A stretch of 64,000 bases of DNA from Cyclobacterium amurskyense (GTDB lineage: Bacteria > Bacteroidota > Bacteroidia > Cytophagales > Cyclobacteriaceae). Each line of letters starts with the position of its first letter. The first letter of the stretch is position 1. The stretch spans positions 3,861,001-3,925,000 of the forward strand of contig NZ_CP012040.1 of assembly GCF_001050135.1 (NCBI RefSeq), read 5' to 3'. A model generated the notes under the pieces. The model did not search any database, was not told where the DNA came from, and saw only the letters and a list, made by a program, of their open reading frames with translations. This document shows positions 1-8,369 of the stretch, one piece after another. A program made the translations under genes and the position numbers.

Positions 1-363
1 ACTGTTCAGTGCAATTTGGGACTTTTCTAGCCCATATTTCTTTTTTGCTGCCTCGCGAATCCCATCAGATAGGTTCTTAGGCAAGCCAAGAAGATCCGAA
101 GTGACAATTACTGTTTGGTTTCCTTTCGCATCTTCTAAGGCTAAAACTTTTACCCAAAGGTCACCGTACTTTCCTTCTGCTGTATGATCTCTATGGCCAT
201 ATCCAGCCATCCATAATGCTTGGCTGGGTGTTATGTTGATTTTATCTGTTCCCGTTTTCCAGCCAATTGACTTTTGAGAAAAGCCTTGATAACTGATAGA
301 TAAAAACAATAACAGACAAGTGGAAAAGATAACCTGTTGGTGAGATAAAATGAAGCTTTTCAT
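1..363 (-). CDS. Neutral/alkaline ceramidase-like secreted protein (N-terminal part, cut by window edge)
   Basis: Reading leftwards from an ATG at 363, 121 codons stay open to the window edge, so the C-terminus is missing. The first ~30 residues form a signal peptide (basic start, hydrophobic core, then GFSQKS). The mature part opens with GWKTGTDKINITPSQALWMA followed by GYGHRD, and later VIVTSDLLGLP, the opening pattern of the neutral/alkaline non-lysosomal ceramidase N-terminal domain (beta strand, 'ITP', Arg/Asp turn). In Bacteroidota and Planctomycetes such proteins are often secreted hydrolases of unknown substrate rather than proven ceramidases. It starts 27 bp after the stop of the BNR_4/ThuA gene on the same strand, so the two are probably cotranscribed. 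The family call is fairly good; the substrate is unknown. Confidence 0.75.
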   Translation of the reverse strand, partial: MKSFILSHQQVIFSTCLLLFLSISYQGFSQKSIGWKTGTDKINITPSQALWMAGYGHRDHTAEGKYGDLWVKVLALEDAKGNQTVIVTSDLLGLPKNLSDGIREAAKKKYGLEKSQIALNS

Positions 364-390
364 GAGCTGATGTATACGTTAGTGGGATGC

Positions 391-2457
391 TTATTTTATG
401 TTTAAAGTCCAGTCAATTGCATTTTTCAACAATTGGGTAAAATTGGGGTGGGTAAAGTCTGTAGGGAAACCCAGGGAAGTATAAAACACCTTTGACTTAC
501 CTGATTTTCTGGTATAGGCGATAGGCATGGTTTTCCCATCGGACTCACCGCTTAATATTAATTTTGCTTTACTGTCAAGACTATTTCCCATTAAATAAAG
601 ATTGCCTTGACTTATCCATTTTCCTTCTGGGATTCCTTTCAATAATTTTTTACCTGCTTTTTGTTCGGTGATTACCTGAGTAGCTTCTTTTGCTGCTCCA
701 TAACCCATGTTTTCATGGCCGATTACTTCTGGTACAAATTCCCACCAGTCTTCATAGCCAGAGGGGATTTTTCCATCTTTGACCGAAAAAGCATGGTTGG
801 CAGTTCTGATACCAAGAACAGGTTTTCCTGCTGCAATATGGTTTTTAATAAGTTGCATTTGGTCAGAGGAAAGGGCTACCCTACGCAAGAAAAACACCAG
901 TAGATCAGTGTCTACTATGGTTTCAAGTCCCGGCAATTTAAAAGCATTTCTTTCTCCTTCACCGAGAATTACATTGGTTTCAAAACCGCTTTCTTTTGAA
1001 AGTTTCATTGCAAAGTAAGGAATGGTGAGGTCAGCCTCGTAATTGTCAGGATCCTTACTGATGAGAAAGGTTATTTTTTTGTTCTTTTCCTCCTCCTTAA
1101 CTATTCTTTTTTTTTTAATGACTTTACCGTACACCTTAAGTTGGTAATCTTTATAGGTAGTGTACCTTCCTGTCAACCACATTACCACTTCTTTATTGTC
1201 ATCAGCCAAAACTATGGGTCTGATATTGTCTTCTTTTGAGTTAAAAGTTACAGGAGTGAATTTCCAAGGACTTTCTTCATTCAGTCTTTCACCTCTGAAT
1301 ATCTCATATCTTCTTTCACCATCTACAAGTAATGGATCACCAGTTACTGGATGTACATCCCCTGAAAAGTAAAGGATGTTTTTATCTTTTGGGTTCAAGC
1401 TAATAAGACCTGTATATTCATTTTCACTAGGATACAAACGGCTACCAGCATAGGCGATTTCATCTTCGATCCATTCTCCATTTGCCCATCTAGCATAATG
1501 GTACCTGTGGTCAAAACCACCTTTTTCGACATTAAACCTTTCACCTCTTGTAATAGGGTCCTTGGTGACAGAGAAAACAAAATAAGGTTGTCCGTTTTCA
1601 TCCAATTGAATATCACTTGTCCATCCTATGTCTTCACGGGTATCAATATCACCGTCAAAAACCATAGTGAAATCTGAAGGCTTAAATTTGCTGTTTTCTG
1701 TAGTACTTAATGGTCCTACCAATGTTCCATCAGACCTATAAGCATTACCATTCTCCACATAACCATGGTAAATATTATTGTTCATATGTCTTGGATGCCC
1801 ATCTGTGGTAATAAAATGGATGCGGGTTTTTCCATCTGAAGCATACCTTAGATAGGACCTTCCCGGAAATTCGAATAGTCTCCCCCCAAAAGTCCAGCTA
1901 TCTCCATAGTCTTTGGAGACCATATAATGCGGATTGTTGCCATTGCCTCTAAAGAAATTATAGGTAAGGTCGGCATCTTCAAGGTAATAGGTATTCGAGT
2001 AACAAACCTTTCCGTTGGCAGCAAAGGCAGCCTCTTCTGTCCATTTGCTTATGTCATAGGGGTTGGTCGTTGTTCTGTACCTTACGAATTCATCGATGGT
2101 ATGTCCAGCATAGACCGTTAGAAGTTTTCCATCAGGTCTAAGCATTAATGAGCCAACATTGTGGTCATCTGCAGGAAGTGAACCTTCCGTTAATACCGTG
2201 GTTTTAGAACTGTAATCATCCAGATTCCATTCACTGACAGTGTTATAACCTTTGGACGTGACTCCAGTAAAAACCACTTTGTTATCAATCAAAAGTGCCC
2301 GTTCATCCTGAAACCAACACCAGCTTCCATCTTCTACAATTTTGAATGGTTGGAAAGGGTCAATGTCTTTTCCTACCGAATTTTGGGAAAAGGCATTGTT
2401 GAACTGAAACAGTGCAATAATAATTGTAAAAAAGAGCTTCTTAGAATTGGTGATCAT
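391..2457 (-). CDS. Secreted BNR_4 beta-propeller protein fused to a ThuA-like domain
   Basis: A protein of about 688 residues with a signal peptide (MITNSKKLFF... NNAFSQ). I place the start at the ATG at 2457; an in-frame start at 2499 would add 14 residues that spoil the signal sequence. Residues ~30-450 look like the BNR_4 propeller family: DGSWCWFQDERALL near the front, then repeated blades with Asp/Gly/Trp turns (YGDSWTFGGRLF, DIGWTSDIQLDENGQPYFVF). After a Lys/Glu-rich linker, residues ~460-688 resemble ThuA-like domains (glutamine-amidotransferase fold), ending in VFYTSLGFPTDF...FTQLLKNAIDWTL. BNR_4 proteins are linked to polysaccharide breakdown, some related to ulvan lyases, so a role in algal or plant glycan use is an inference. 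The ceramidase-like gene follows directly. Confidence 0.8.
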   Translation of the reverse strand: MITNSKKLFFTIIIALFQFNNAFSQNSVGKDIDPFQPFKIVEDGSWCWFQDERALLIDNKVVFTGVTSKGYNTVSEWNLDDYSSKTTVLTEGSLPADDHNVGSLMLRPDGKLLTVYAGHTIDEFVRYRTTTNPYDISKWTEEAAFAANGKVCYSNTYYLEDADLTYNFFRGNGNNPHYMVSKDYGDSWTFGGRLFEFPGRSYLRYASDGKTRIHFITTDGHPRHMNNNIYHGYVENGNAYRSDGTLVGPLSTTENSKFKPSDFTMVFDGDIDTREDIGWTSDIQLDENGQPYFVFSVTKDPITRGERFNVEKGGFDHRYHYARWANGEWIEDEIAYAGSRLYPSENEYTGLISLNPKDKNILYFSGDVHPVTGDPLLVDGERRYEIFRGERLNEESPWKFTPVTFNSKEDNIRPIVLADDNKEVVMWLTGRYTTYKDYQLKVYGKVIKKKRIVKEEEKNKKITFLISKDPDNYEADLTIPYFAMKLSKESGFETNVILGEGERNAFKLPGLETIVDTDLLVFFLRRVALSSDQMQLIKNHIAAGKPVLGIRTANHAFSVKDGKIPSGYEDWWEFVPEVIGHENMGYGAAKEATQVITEQKAGKKLLKGIPEGKWISQGNLYLMGNSLDSKAKLILSGESDGKTMPIAYTRKSGKSKVFYTSLGFPTDFTHPNFTQLLKNAIDWTLNIK

Positions 2458-2591
2458 TTTAATAAATTGGATTGAGGGATAAATCTTTCTTCTACCCAAT
2501 TTAAGATAAGGTTTTCAATCTTACATCAAAAAAATTATAAAATTTAAAAATACGTAGATTATCGGTTGATTAACGTTACCAATTTTTATTC

Positions 2592-3968
2592 TTAGTGGTG
2601 AATTTCTTCAGTTTCAGGTTCAAAAACATCAACACTACCTTTTTCATTTATATTAACCAATGTCACATTTTTTAATTCATTAATTAAAAGCGGATCATAT
2701 TTGGCACTTACTCTAATGTAGTTTTCTGTAAAACCGTGCATTTTACCATCTTCCACATCTCCTTCAAATAGAACGGTATACGTTTTACCTAGATTTTCTT
2801 CATAAAAAGCCCTTTTTTTCTTTTCAGAAAGAATTCTGAGCATTTTTGAGCGTTTATTCCTTGTTTTCATTGGGACAACCTCATCCATCTCGGCAGCCCG
2901 GGTGTTGGCTCTTTCAGAGTAAGTAAATACATGTAGGTAAGAAATGGGGAGTTCTTTAAGGAACTCGTAAGTCTCAAGGAACAATTCTTCAGTTTCCCCA
3001 GGAAAACCTACGATCACGTCTACACCTATACAACAGTGAGGCATCAAGCCTTTAATTTTGCTAACCCGGTCTTCATAAAGTTCTCTCAGGTAGCGGCGCC
3101 CCATTTTCCTTAAAATGGTATTGCTTCCAGACTGTAGAGGAACATGGAAGTGGGGTACAAAGTGTTTGGATTGGGCCACAAATGTGATGGCCTCATTGGT
3201 TAGTAAATTTGGTTCTATAGAGGAAATACGGAATCGGTCAATTCCTGATACCTTATCTAGAGCCTGAATCAGATCTATAAACTTTTCCTTTCTTTTACCA
3301 TTGTGGATACCGAAGTCTCCTATATTAACCCCTGTTATTACTATTTCCTTTACTTCGGTAGCTGCAATCTCATTGGCGGCAGCCACTATATTAATAATGG
3401 TGTCGCTTCTGCTTTTTCCTCTTGCCAAAGGAATTGTGCAAAAAGCACAGCCGTAATTGCATCCATCCTGAACCTTTAAAAAAGTACGGGTTCGATCATG
3501 TATGCTATAGGCATTGTTAAATTCTTCCGCTTCTGCTATTGATGAAGCATAGACCTTAGCTTCCTGACCAGCAGCAAAATCATCTAGCAATTCTATTAAT
3601 CGGAATTTTTCTGCGGCTCCTAATACAGCATCAACGCCAGAGATAGTGGCAATCTCCTGAGGTTTGAGTTGGGCATAGCATCCTATAATAGCAATAAAAC
3701 CATTTGGGGATATTTTTTTAGCCTCCTTTACGATTTTCTTGCATTTCTTATCGGCATTTTCAGTAACCGAACAAGTGTTGACAATAAAAATGTCAGGGGT
3801 TTCCTCAAACCCCACCTTTTTATAGCCCTTTTTTTCAAACATGCGGCTGATGGTAGAGGTCTCTGCATAATTTAATTTGCAACCGAGGGTATAGAATGCT
3901 ACTTTTTTCAAACTTTTAACTTCTTTATATTCTGGGGCAAATTTAGTGAATATCATTGAGTTTTCCAT
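2592..3968 (-). CDS. mtaB: tRNA (N6-L-threonylcarbamoyladenosine(37)-C2)-methylthiotransferase MtaB
   Basis: A 458-residue radical-SAM methylthiotransferase that adds a methylthio group to t6A37 of ANN-reading tRNAs. The N-terminal UPF0004 domain has the three cluster cysteines in KKVAFYTLGCKLNYAET, FIVNTCSVTENADKKC and AIIGCYAQ. The radical SAM core follows with the CxxxCxxC motif in DGCNYGCAFCTIPLARG, and the C-terminus has the TRAM-like tail (GKTYTVLFEGDV...). The YTLGCKLN opening and the overall length separate MtaB from MiaB and RimO. It is divergent from glnN across 177 bp. The ATG at 3968 leaves about 20 residues before the conserved start; an internal Met a few residues on is also possible. 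Cytoplasmic housekeeping gene. Confidence 0.93.
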   Translation of the reverse strand: MENSMIFTKFAPEYKEVKSLKKVAFYTLGCKLNYAETSTISRMFEKKGYKKVGFEETPDIFIVNTCSVTENADKKCKKIVKEAKKISPNGFIAIIGCYAQLKPQEIATISGVDAVLGAAEKFRLIELLDDFAAGQEAKVYASSIAEAEEFNNAYSIHDRTRTFLKVQDGCNYGCAFCTIPLARGKSRSDTIINIVAAANEIAATEVKEIVITGVNIGDFGIHNGKRKEKFIDLIQALDKVSGIDRFRISSIEPNLLTNEAITFVAQSKHFVPHFHVPLQSGSNTILRKMGRRYLRELYEDRVSKIKGLMPHCCIGVDVIVGFPGETEELFLETYEFLKELPISYLHVFTYSERANTRAAEMDEVVPMKTRNKRSKMLRILSEKKKRAFYEENLGKTYTVLFEGDVEDGKMHGFTENYIRVSAKYDPLLINELKNVTLVNINEKGSVDVFEPETEEIHH

Positions 3969-4083
3969 TTTTGCAATAAAATTGACGAATTCGAAAAAAA
4001 ACGCGGGTTCTGATGGATATTTTAGGTGTGTTTGTTGTCAAAACTGTAAAAATCACGGAAATGGCCTTTAAAAATCACCATAA

Positions 4084-4115
4084 TTGAAAAAAAACCATTT
4101 ATTTTTCTAATTTTG
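4084..4115 (+). promoter_or_regulatory. Bacteroidota-type promoter of glnN
   Basis: TTG at 4084-4086 and TAATTTTG at 4108-4115 are 21 nt apart and match the Bacteroidota -33 (TTTG/TTG) and -7 (TAnnTTTG) elements. The -7 box lies about 30 nt before the glnN ATG, leaving a short leader. Confidence 0.6.
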
Positions 4116-4145
4116 TAATTAGTTTTTAAACCATAAACTATTCAA

Positions 4146-6308
4146 ATGGCAACATTAAGACAAAAAGCGTTAATGAAAGTGCAAGGCAGAGCTAAGTTAA
4201 CTGCAGTGGCACCTTCTTTAAAAATTTCTGATTATTTCGGTTCTCAGGTATTTGGCTTAAAAGAGATGCAGGAAACCTTAGCTAGTCCTGTTTTCAAAAA
4301 AGTCAAAACTGCGATTGAAAAGGGAACAAAAATAGATATGTCCACTGCTGATGAAATCGCAACTGCAGTAAAAGGATGGGCCATGTCCAAAGGTGCAACG
4401 CACTATACTCACTGGTTTCAACCATTAACAGGATCAACAGCTGAAAAGCACGATACTTTTTTCGATGCAATGGCAGGAATGGAGAGATTTAAAGGTAGCA
4501 CATTGGTTCAACAAGAGCCTGATGCATCTTCTTTTCCTAATGGTGGTATAAGAACTACTTTCGAAGCACGTGGATACACTGCTTGGGATCCTAGTTCACC
4601 AATATTTATTTTCGACCAAACGCTTTGTATACCAACTATATTTGTTTCTTATACTGGCGAAGCACTTGATTTTAAAACACCTCTTATCAGATCTACCGAG
4701 GCAATTAATGCCGCTGCAGTAGAAATCTGTCAGTATTTTGACAGAAATGTAAAGAAGGTGAATCCTTCTTTGGGGGTTGAACAAGAATATTTTGTTGTAG
4801 ATAGAGCACTATATGCAACACGTCCAGATCTAGTAATGGCTGGAAGAACCGTTTTCGGTCACAATCCAGCTAGAGGTCAGCAATTGGATGATCATTATTT
4901 CGGCTCTATACCTTCTAGGGTTAAGGAGTATATGAAGGACTTTGAAATTGAAGCTTTGAAATTAGGTATTCCTGTTTCTACGCGTCACAACGAAGTTGCT
5001 CCAGGACAGTTTGAAGTTGCTCCTTTATTTGAGGACATCAATAAAGCTACTGACCACAACCTATTGTTGATGGAGGTTATGGAAAAAGTGGCTGAAAAGC
5101 ATGGTCTTAAAGTGCTATTCCATGAGAAGCCATTTGCAGGACTTAATGGTAGTGGTAAGCACAACAACTGGTCTTTAATCACAGACACAGGAGTTAACCT
5201 TTTTCAGCCAAGTAATTCAGCTAGAGAAAATCTTCAGTTCTTGTGCTTCTTGGTAGCTACTATCAAAGCAGTATATGTAAATGCAGATTTACTTAGAGCA
5301 AGTATTGCATCAGCTGGTAATGATTTCAGATTAGGAGCAAATGAAGCACCTCCTGCGATTATCTCTATTTTCTTGGGAAGTACATTGACTGAGATTCTTG
5401 ACGAATTGGAGAAAAATGGCAACTTGAAAATAGAAAAAGGGGACAACATGTATATGAAATTGGGGATTTCTAAAATTCCTGAAATCATTCTTGACAATAC
5501 CGATAGAAATAGAACTTCTCCTTTTGCCTTTACAGGAAATAAATTTGAATTTAGGGCAGTAGGATCCACTGCAAACCCTGCAGGTCCAATGACTGCGCTT
5601 AATGTAATCGTTGCTGATATCCTTATGGATATGAAACGAGATATCGATAAGGAAATTAGTGGTGGTAAAGAAAAGAAACTTGCCATTGTTAATGTACTTA
5701 GAAAATATATTAAGGAAAGTAAAAAAGTTCGTTTTGAAGGTGATGGCTATTCTGAAGAATGGGCACAAGAAGCTGAGAAAAGAGGACTTTCTAACCTTAA
5801 GAGCACTGCTCATGCCTTGGATGTTCTTATTTCTAAGCAAGTAACAGATCTTTACAAAAAACACAATGTGTTGAACGAAAGAGAGCTACATGCAAGACAT
5901 GAAATCAGATTGGAGAATTATATAATGAAAGTTCAAATTGAATCACGTGTTATGGGTGATTTGGCTTTGAACCACATTATTCCAACAGCTATTTTATACC
6001 AAAACAAGCTTATTGCAAATGCAAACGGTTTGAAAGGTTTAGGTTTGGACCATTCTGCAGCTATTGAGACAATTGAAGAAATCTCTAAACATATTGAATC
6101 ACTCAAATCTGATGTGGGAAATATGGTTGAAGCTAGGAAGCGTGTAAATAAAGAAGAAGACATTACTGCTAAAGCCAAGCTTTATAGTGATGACGTAAAA
6201 GACGCCTACTTCGATAAAATCAGATATGCAGTAGACAAACTTGAATTACTAGTGGACGACGAATCTTGGCCATTGGTGAAATACAGAGAGATGCTCTTTC
6301 TGAAATAA
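4146..6308 (+). CDS. glnN: Glutamine synthetase type III
   Basis: A 720-residue cytoplasmic glutamine synthetase of the GSIII class (~730 aa in Bacteroides), which makes glutamine from glutamate, ammonia and ATP. Class signatures visible: GVEQEYFVVD (metal/glutamate site), TRHNEVAPGQFEVAP, LNGSGKHNNWSL (the histidine-containing substrate loop), RLGANEAPPA and NRTSPFAFTGNKFEFRAVGS (the Arg/Glu region binding glutamate and nucleotide). The C-terminal ~170 residues are the helical GSIII-specific tail. The gene stands alone, with its own TTG/TAnnTTTG promoter and a strong hairpin terminator 14 bp after the stop. No nitrogen regulator sits nearby. Confidence 0.96.
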   Translation: MATLRQKALMKVQGRAKLTAVAPSLKISDYFGSQVFGLKEMQETLASPVFKKVKTAIEKGTKIDMSTADEIATAVKGWAMSKGATHYTHWFQPLTGSTAEKHDTFFDAMAGMERFKGSTLVQQEPDASSFPNGGIRTTFEARGYTAWDPSSPIFIFDQTLCIPTIFVSYTGEALDFKTPLIRSTEAINAAAVEICQYFDRNVKKVNPSLGVEQEYFVVDRALYATRPDLVMAGRTVFGHNPARGQQLDDHYFGSIPSRVKEYMKDFEIEALKLGIPVSTRHNEVAPGQFEVAPLFEDINKATDHNLLLMEVMEKVAEKHGLKVLFHEKPFAGLNGSGKHNNWSLITDTGVNLFQPSNSARENLQFLCFLVATIKAVYVNADLLRASIASAGNDFRLGANEAPPAIISIFLGSTLTEILDELEKNGNLKIEKGDNMYMKLGISKIPEIILDNTDRNRTSPFAFTGNKFEFRAVGSTANPAGPMTALNVIVADILMDMKRDIDKEISGGKEKKLAIVNVLRKYIKESKKVRFEGDGYSEEWAQEAEKRGLSNLKSTAHALDVLISKQVTDLYKKHNVLNERELHARHEIRLENYIMKVQIESRVMGDLALNHIIPTAILYQNKLIANANGLKGLGLDHSAAIETIEEISKHIESLKSDVGNMVEARKRVNKEEDITAKAKLYSDDVKDAYFDKIRYAVDKLELLVDDESWPLVKYREMLFLK

Positions 6309-6321
6309 AAATTAAGAAAAT

Positions 6322-6350
6322 AAAAAGCCCGATTGTATCGGGCTTTTTTT
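6322..6350 (+). terminator. Rho-independent terminator of glnN
   Basis: GCCCGAT - TGT - ATCGGGC hairpin flanked by an A-run on the left and TTTTTTT on the right, 14 nt after the glnN stop. Confidence 0.9.
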
Positions 6351-6413
6351 ATGCCTTTAGATTATTGCTTTTTTATCTATTACAAGGTAGGTACTAATTC
6401 ACTTCAAAGTAGT

Positions 6414-6627
6414 TCAACCCGAAATATGCAATAGACATTCTATTACGTGCTGAAATCGCTTTAAAATACCCAATCGTTGCTGTTTTCAATTTCACCGTAG
6501 CGGTGCTATGGTAAAATCTCCAAACAGTCTGATTGTCTTGCGATTGCAACACTTCCCGTAAACACGGGACAGGCTTCACCCCTGACATTGTCGGACGGAG
6601 AAATTCTATTACATAATCCGGGTTTAA
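6414..6627 (-). repeat. MITE-like hairpin repeat, copy A (long form, minus orientation)
   Basis: Long copy (~214 bp) of a family found seven times here. Ends: AACCCGAAATATGCAATAG at the left and the complement of AACCCGGATTATGTAATAG at the right, imperfect terminal inverted repeats. Flanks are TTCAA/TTTAA-like. The inner part carries the family's small hairpins. It lies between the glnN terminator and the 3' end of the small secreted-protein gene. A 64-codon open frame inside it is not a gene. Confidence 0.9.
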
Positions 6628-6636
6628 GAAGGCAAT

Positions 6637-6672
6637 AATATTGTAATCAAATTATTAGCTTATTACAATATT
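6637..6672. other. Inverted repeat, possible terminator
   Basis: ATATTGTAAT and ATTACAATAT form a perfect 10-bp inverted repeat around a ~14-nt AT-rich loop, just beyond repeat copy A and 35 bp past the stop of the convergent small gene. It could end that transcript, although it has no T-run. Confidence 0.4.
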
Positions 6673-6705
6673 ACTGGAAGGCAAAGCGTAGGTTTTAGAA
6701 CAAAA

Positions 6706-7176
6706 TTAATACAGGTACATGGGGATGTACCAAGAAATAAATTTGTCATCAAGTTTTGGAAGACAATCTTTATTTTGATCTATTCTCAGTTTTCTTTGTA
6801 TGTGGGTGGCCAAAGCTTTAAAATCTATACCATGATCTTTCGGATCATTTTCGCTTATGAAATAAAGATCTCTGATATCACCCTGGATATCTATGTATAC
6901 CCTCGCCTGAATTTTTATATTTCTAAAAAGGGTTTGGGTGTCCTCATCAAAATAACCTGATATATGCTGGAAGTTTAATTCTCTACTAAGACTCGTTGTT
7001 GAACATTCGAGGCTCATGCCTTCTGTGTCAATTCTGGTGAAGTCCTTAGCAAATGGTTTTACAACGTAAGCATTATTGGTTTTCAAGAATTGGTACTCAC
7101 TATTTATTTGGCCCTTTACAAACAAAGGGCAAGTCATAAAGCTGAAGGTCAGGAATATAAATGAAAACCTATTCAT
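6706..7176 (-). CDS. Small secreted protein of unknown function
   Basis: 156 residues beginning with a clear signal peptide (MNRFSFIFLTFSFMTCPLF, cleavage near VKGQ). The mature part contains an alternating pattern, IQARVYIDIQGDIRDLYFIS, reminiscent of the strand-turn-strand of TonB C-terminal-like domains, followed by an amphipathic stretch and a Trp/Pro ending (WYIPMYLY). I do not recognise the family. It has the length, composition and signal sequence of a real exported protein. It sits alone between repeat copy A and the alcohol dehydrogenase gene, 99 bp from the latter. Likely periplasmic; no function is proposed. Confidence 0.65.
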   Translation of the reverse strand: MNRFSFIFLTFSFMTCPLFVKGQINSEYQFLKTNNAYVVKPFAKDFTRIDTEGMSLECSTTSLSRELNFQHISGYFDEDTQTLFRNIKIQARVYIDIQGDIRDLYFISENDPKDHGIDFKALATHIQRKLRIDQNKDCLPKLDDKFISWYIPMYLY

Positions 7177-7275
7177 ATATTAGTCTCTTTAATTTTCAAA
7201 GTTCGTAAATAAAACGATCAAGAAACAAAAGCCAATGTATAATCGGTGATAGGGGTTTTTAAATGGTAGAATTCT

Positions 7276-8277
7276 TTAATATTCTATTAATGCTTTTATA
7301 ACCTGATTTTCAGTATTGGTTAGGTGAGGAAATTTTTCTTTGGTCTGCGAAAAGAGGAACTTATCCGTAGTGTAACTATGGGTGGGGAATTTCTTACTCT
7401 CTAAAGTTTGAATGACATATATAAAATCCTCTTTGGTTGCATTCCTACTGCACAGCAGGGTCAATTCTTTGGCATGAATGGATGGGTGATGAAAGGACAA
7501 TTGATCTTTAAATAGCCCAACCAAAATGTATTTACCACCATGAGCTACATAATAAGGCCCTGATTCCATTGCGGTTTTATTGCCTGTGGCATCAAATACA
7601 GCTGTAAAGCCATTTTTGCATTGTTCTTTTAAGCTTGCATCCATTTCCTTGGCATTTATGGTATGCTTGGCTTTAAATTCATTTTGAGCTAGACCTAACC
7701 TCCAGGAATTGATGTCTAGTGCAGTAACTTCCGCTCCGGCAAGCTGAGCAAATACCATTATGGCCAAGCCAATAGGTCCGCAGCCCATTACCAATACTTT
7801 GTCTCCTTTTTTCAATCCAGCTCTTCTTACTGAATGGGCAGCTACAGATAAGGGTTCTACAATGGCCATTTCATCCCAACTTAGCTGTGGGGTAGGTATT
7901 AGAATAGATGCAGGCAGAGCCATATATTCCTGCATGGCCCCATCGGTATGTACACCCAGCACTTTAAGTTTTTCGCAGCAATTGGTCTTTCCTGAACTAC
8001 AGGCGCTACAATGCCCACAATGTAGATAGGGGATGACTACCACAGGATCATTTGGCTGCAAGGCTGATCCATTGGGTACTTCTACCTGGGCTGCTATTTC
8101 ATGCCCAAGGATTCTTGGATAAGTAAAAAAAGCCTGATTACCAGCAAAGGCATGTAAATCAGTTCCACAAACACCTAGTTTTCTAATGCTAACCAATACT
8201 TCCCCCTTTTGAGGTTGTGGTATTTTAGCTTCTTTATATACAAACAGACCCGGATGCTCACAGCTAATTACTTTCAT
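7276..8277 (-). CDS. Zinc-dependent alcohol/sugar-acid dehydrogenase (MDR family)
   Basis: A 333-residue medium-chain dehydrogenase. I start it at the ATG at 8277 (MKVISCEHPG), the usual N-terminus of the family; a longer frame to 8331 adds an unlikely leader. Catalytic zinc ligands are in LGVCGTDLHAF and the GHE of ILGHEIAAQV. The structural zinc site is CGHCSACSSGKTNCC. The Rossmann fold has VLVMGCGPIGLAIMVFAQLAG with Asp after the second strand (ALDINSW), pointing to NAD. The nearest characterised relatives by eye are sugar-acid oxidoreductases such as LgoD (L-galactonate) and RspB. With rhamnosidase and diketogulonate reductase genes nearby, a role in sugar-acid catabolism is plausible but unproven. 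Confidence 0.85.
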   Translation of the reverse strand: MKVISCEHPGLFVYKEAKIPQPQKGEVLVSIRKLGVCGTDLHAFAGNQAFFTYPRILGHEIAAQVEVPNGSALQPNDPVVVIPYLHCGHCSACSSGKTNCCEKLKVLGVHTDGAMQEYMALPASILIPTPQLSWDEMAIVEPLSVAAHSVRRAGLKKGDKVLVMGCGPIGLAIMVFAQLAGAEVTALDINSWRLGLAQNEFKAKHTINAKEMDASLKEQCKNGFTAVFDATGNKTAMESGPYYVAHGGKYILVGLFKDQLSFHHPSIHAKELTLLCSRNATKEDFIYVIQTLESKKFPTHSYTTDKFLFSQTKEKFPHLTNTENQVIKALIEY

Positions 8278-8369
8278 ATGTTGAATGAATTTATAGGTTT
8301 GCAAGGAGTGAAAAAAGCAGGAATTAAGCAACGGATAATGGTATTTTACTTAAAGAAATGGCACAATGC

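Noticed and set aside
6394..6588. 64-codon open frame overlapping repeat copy A
   Set aside because: It is the translation of the repeat; similar 'AISARN...YFGF' peptides recur at other copies, so it reflects repeat sequence, not a gene.
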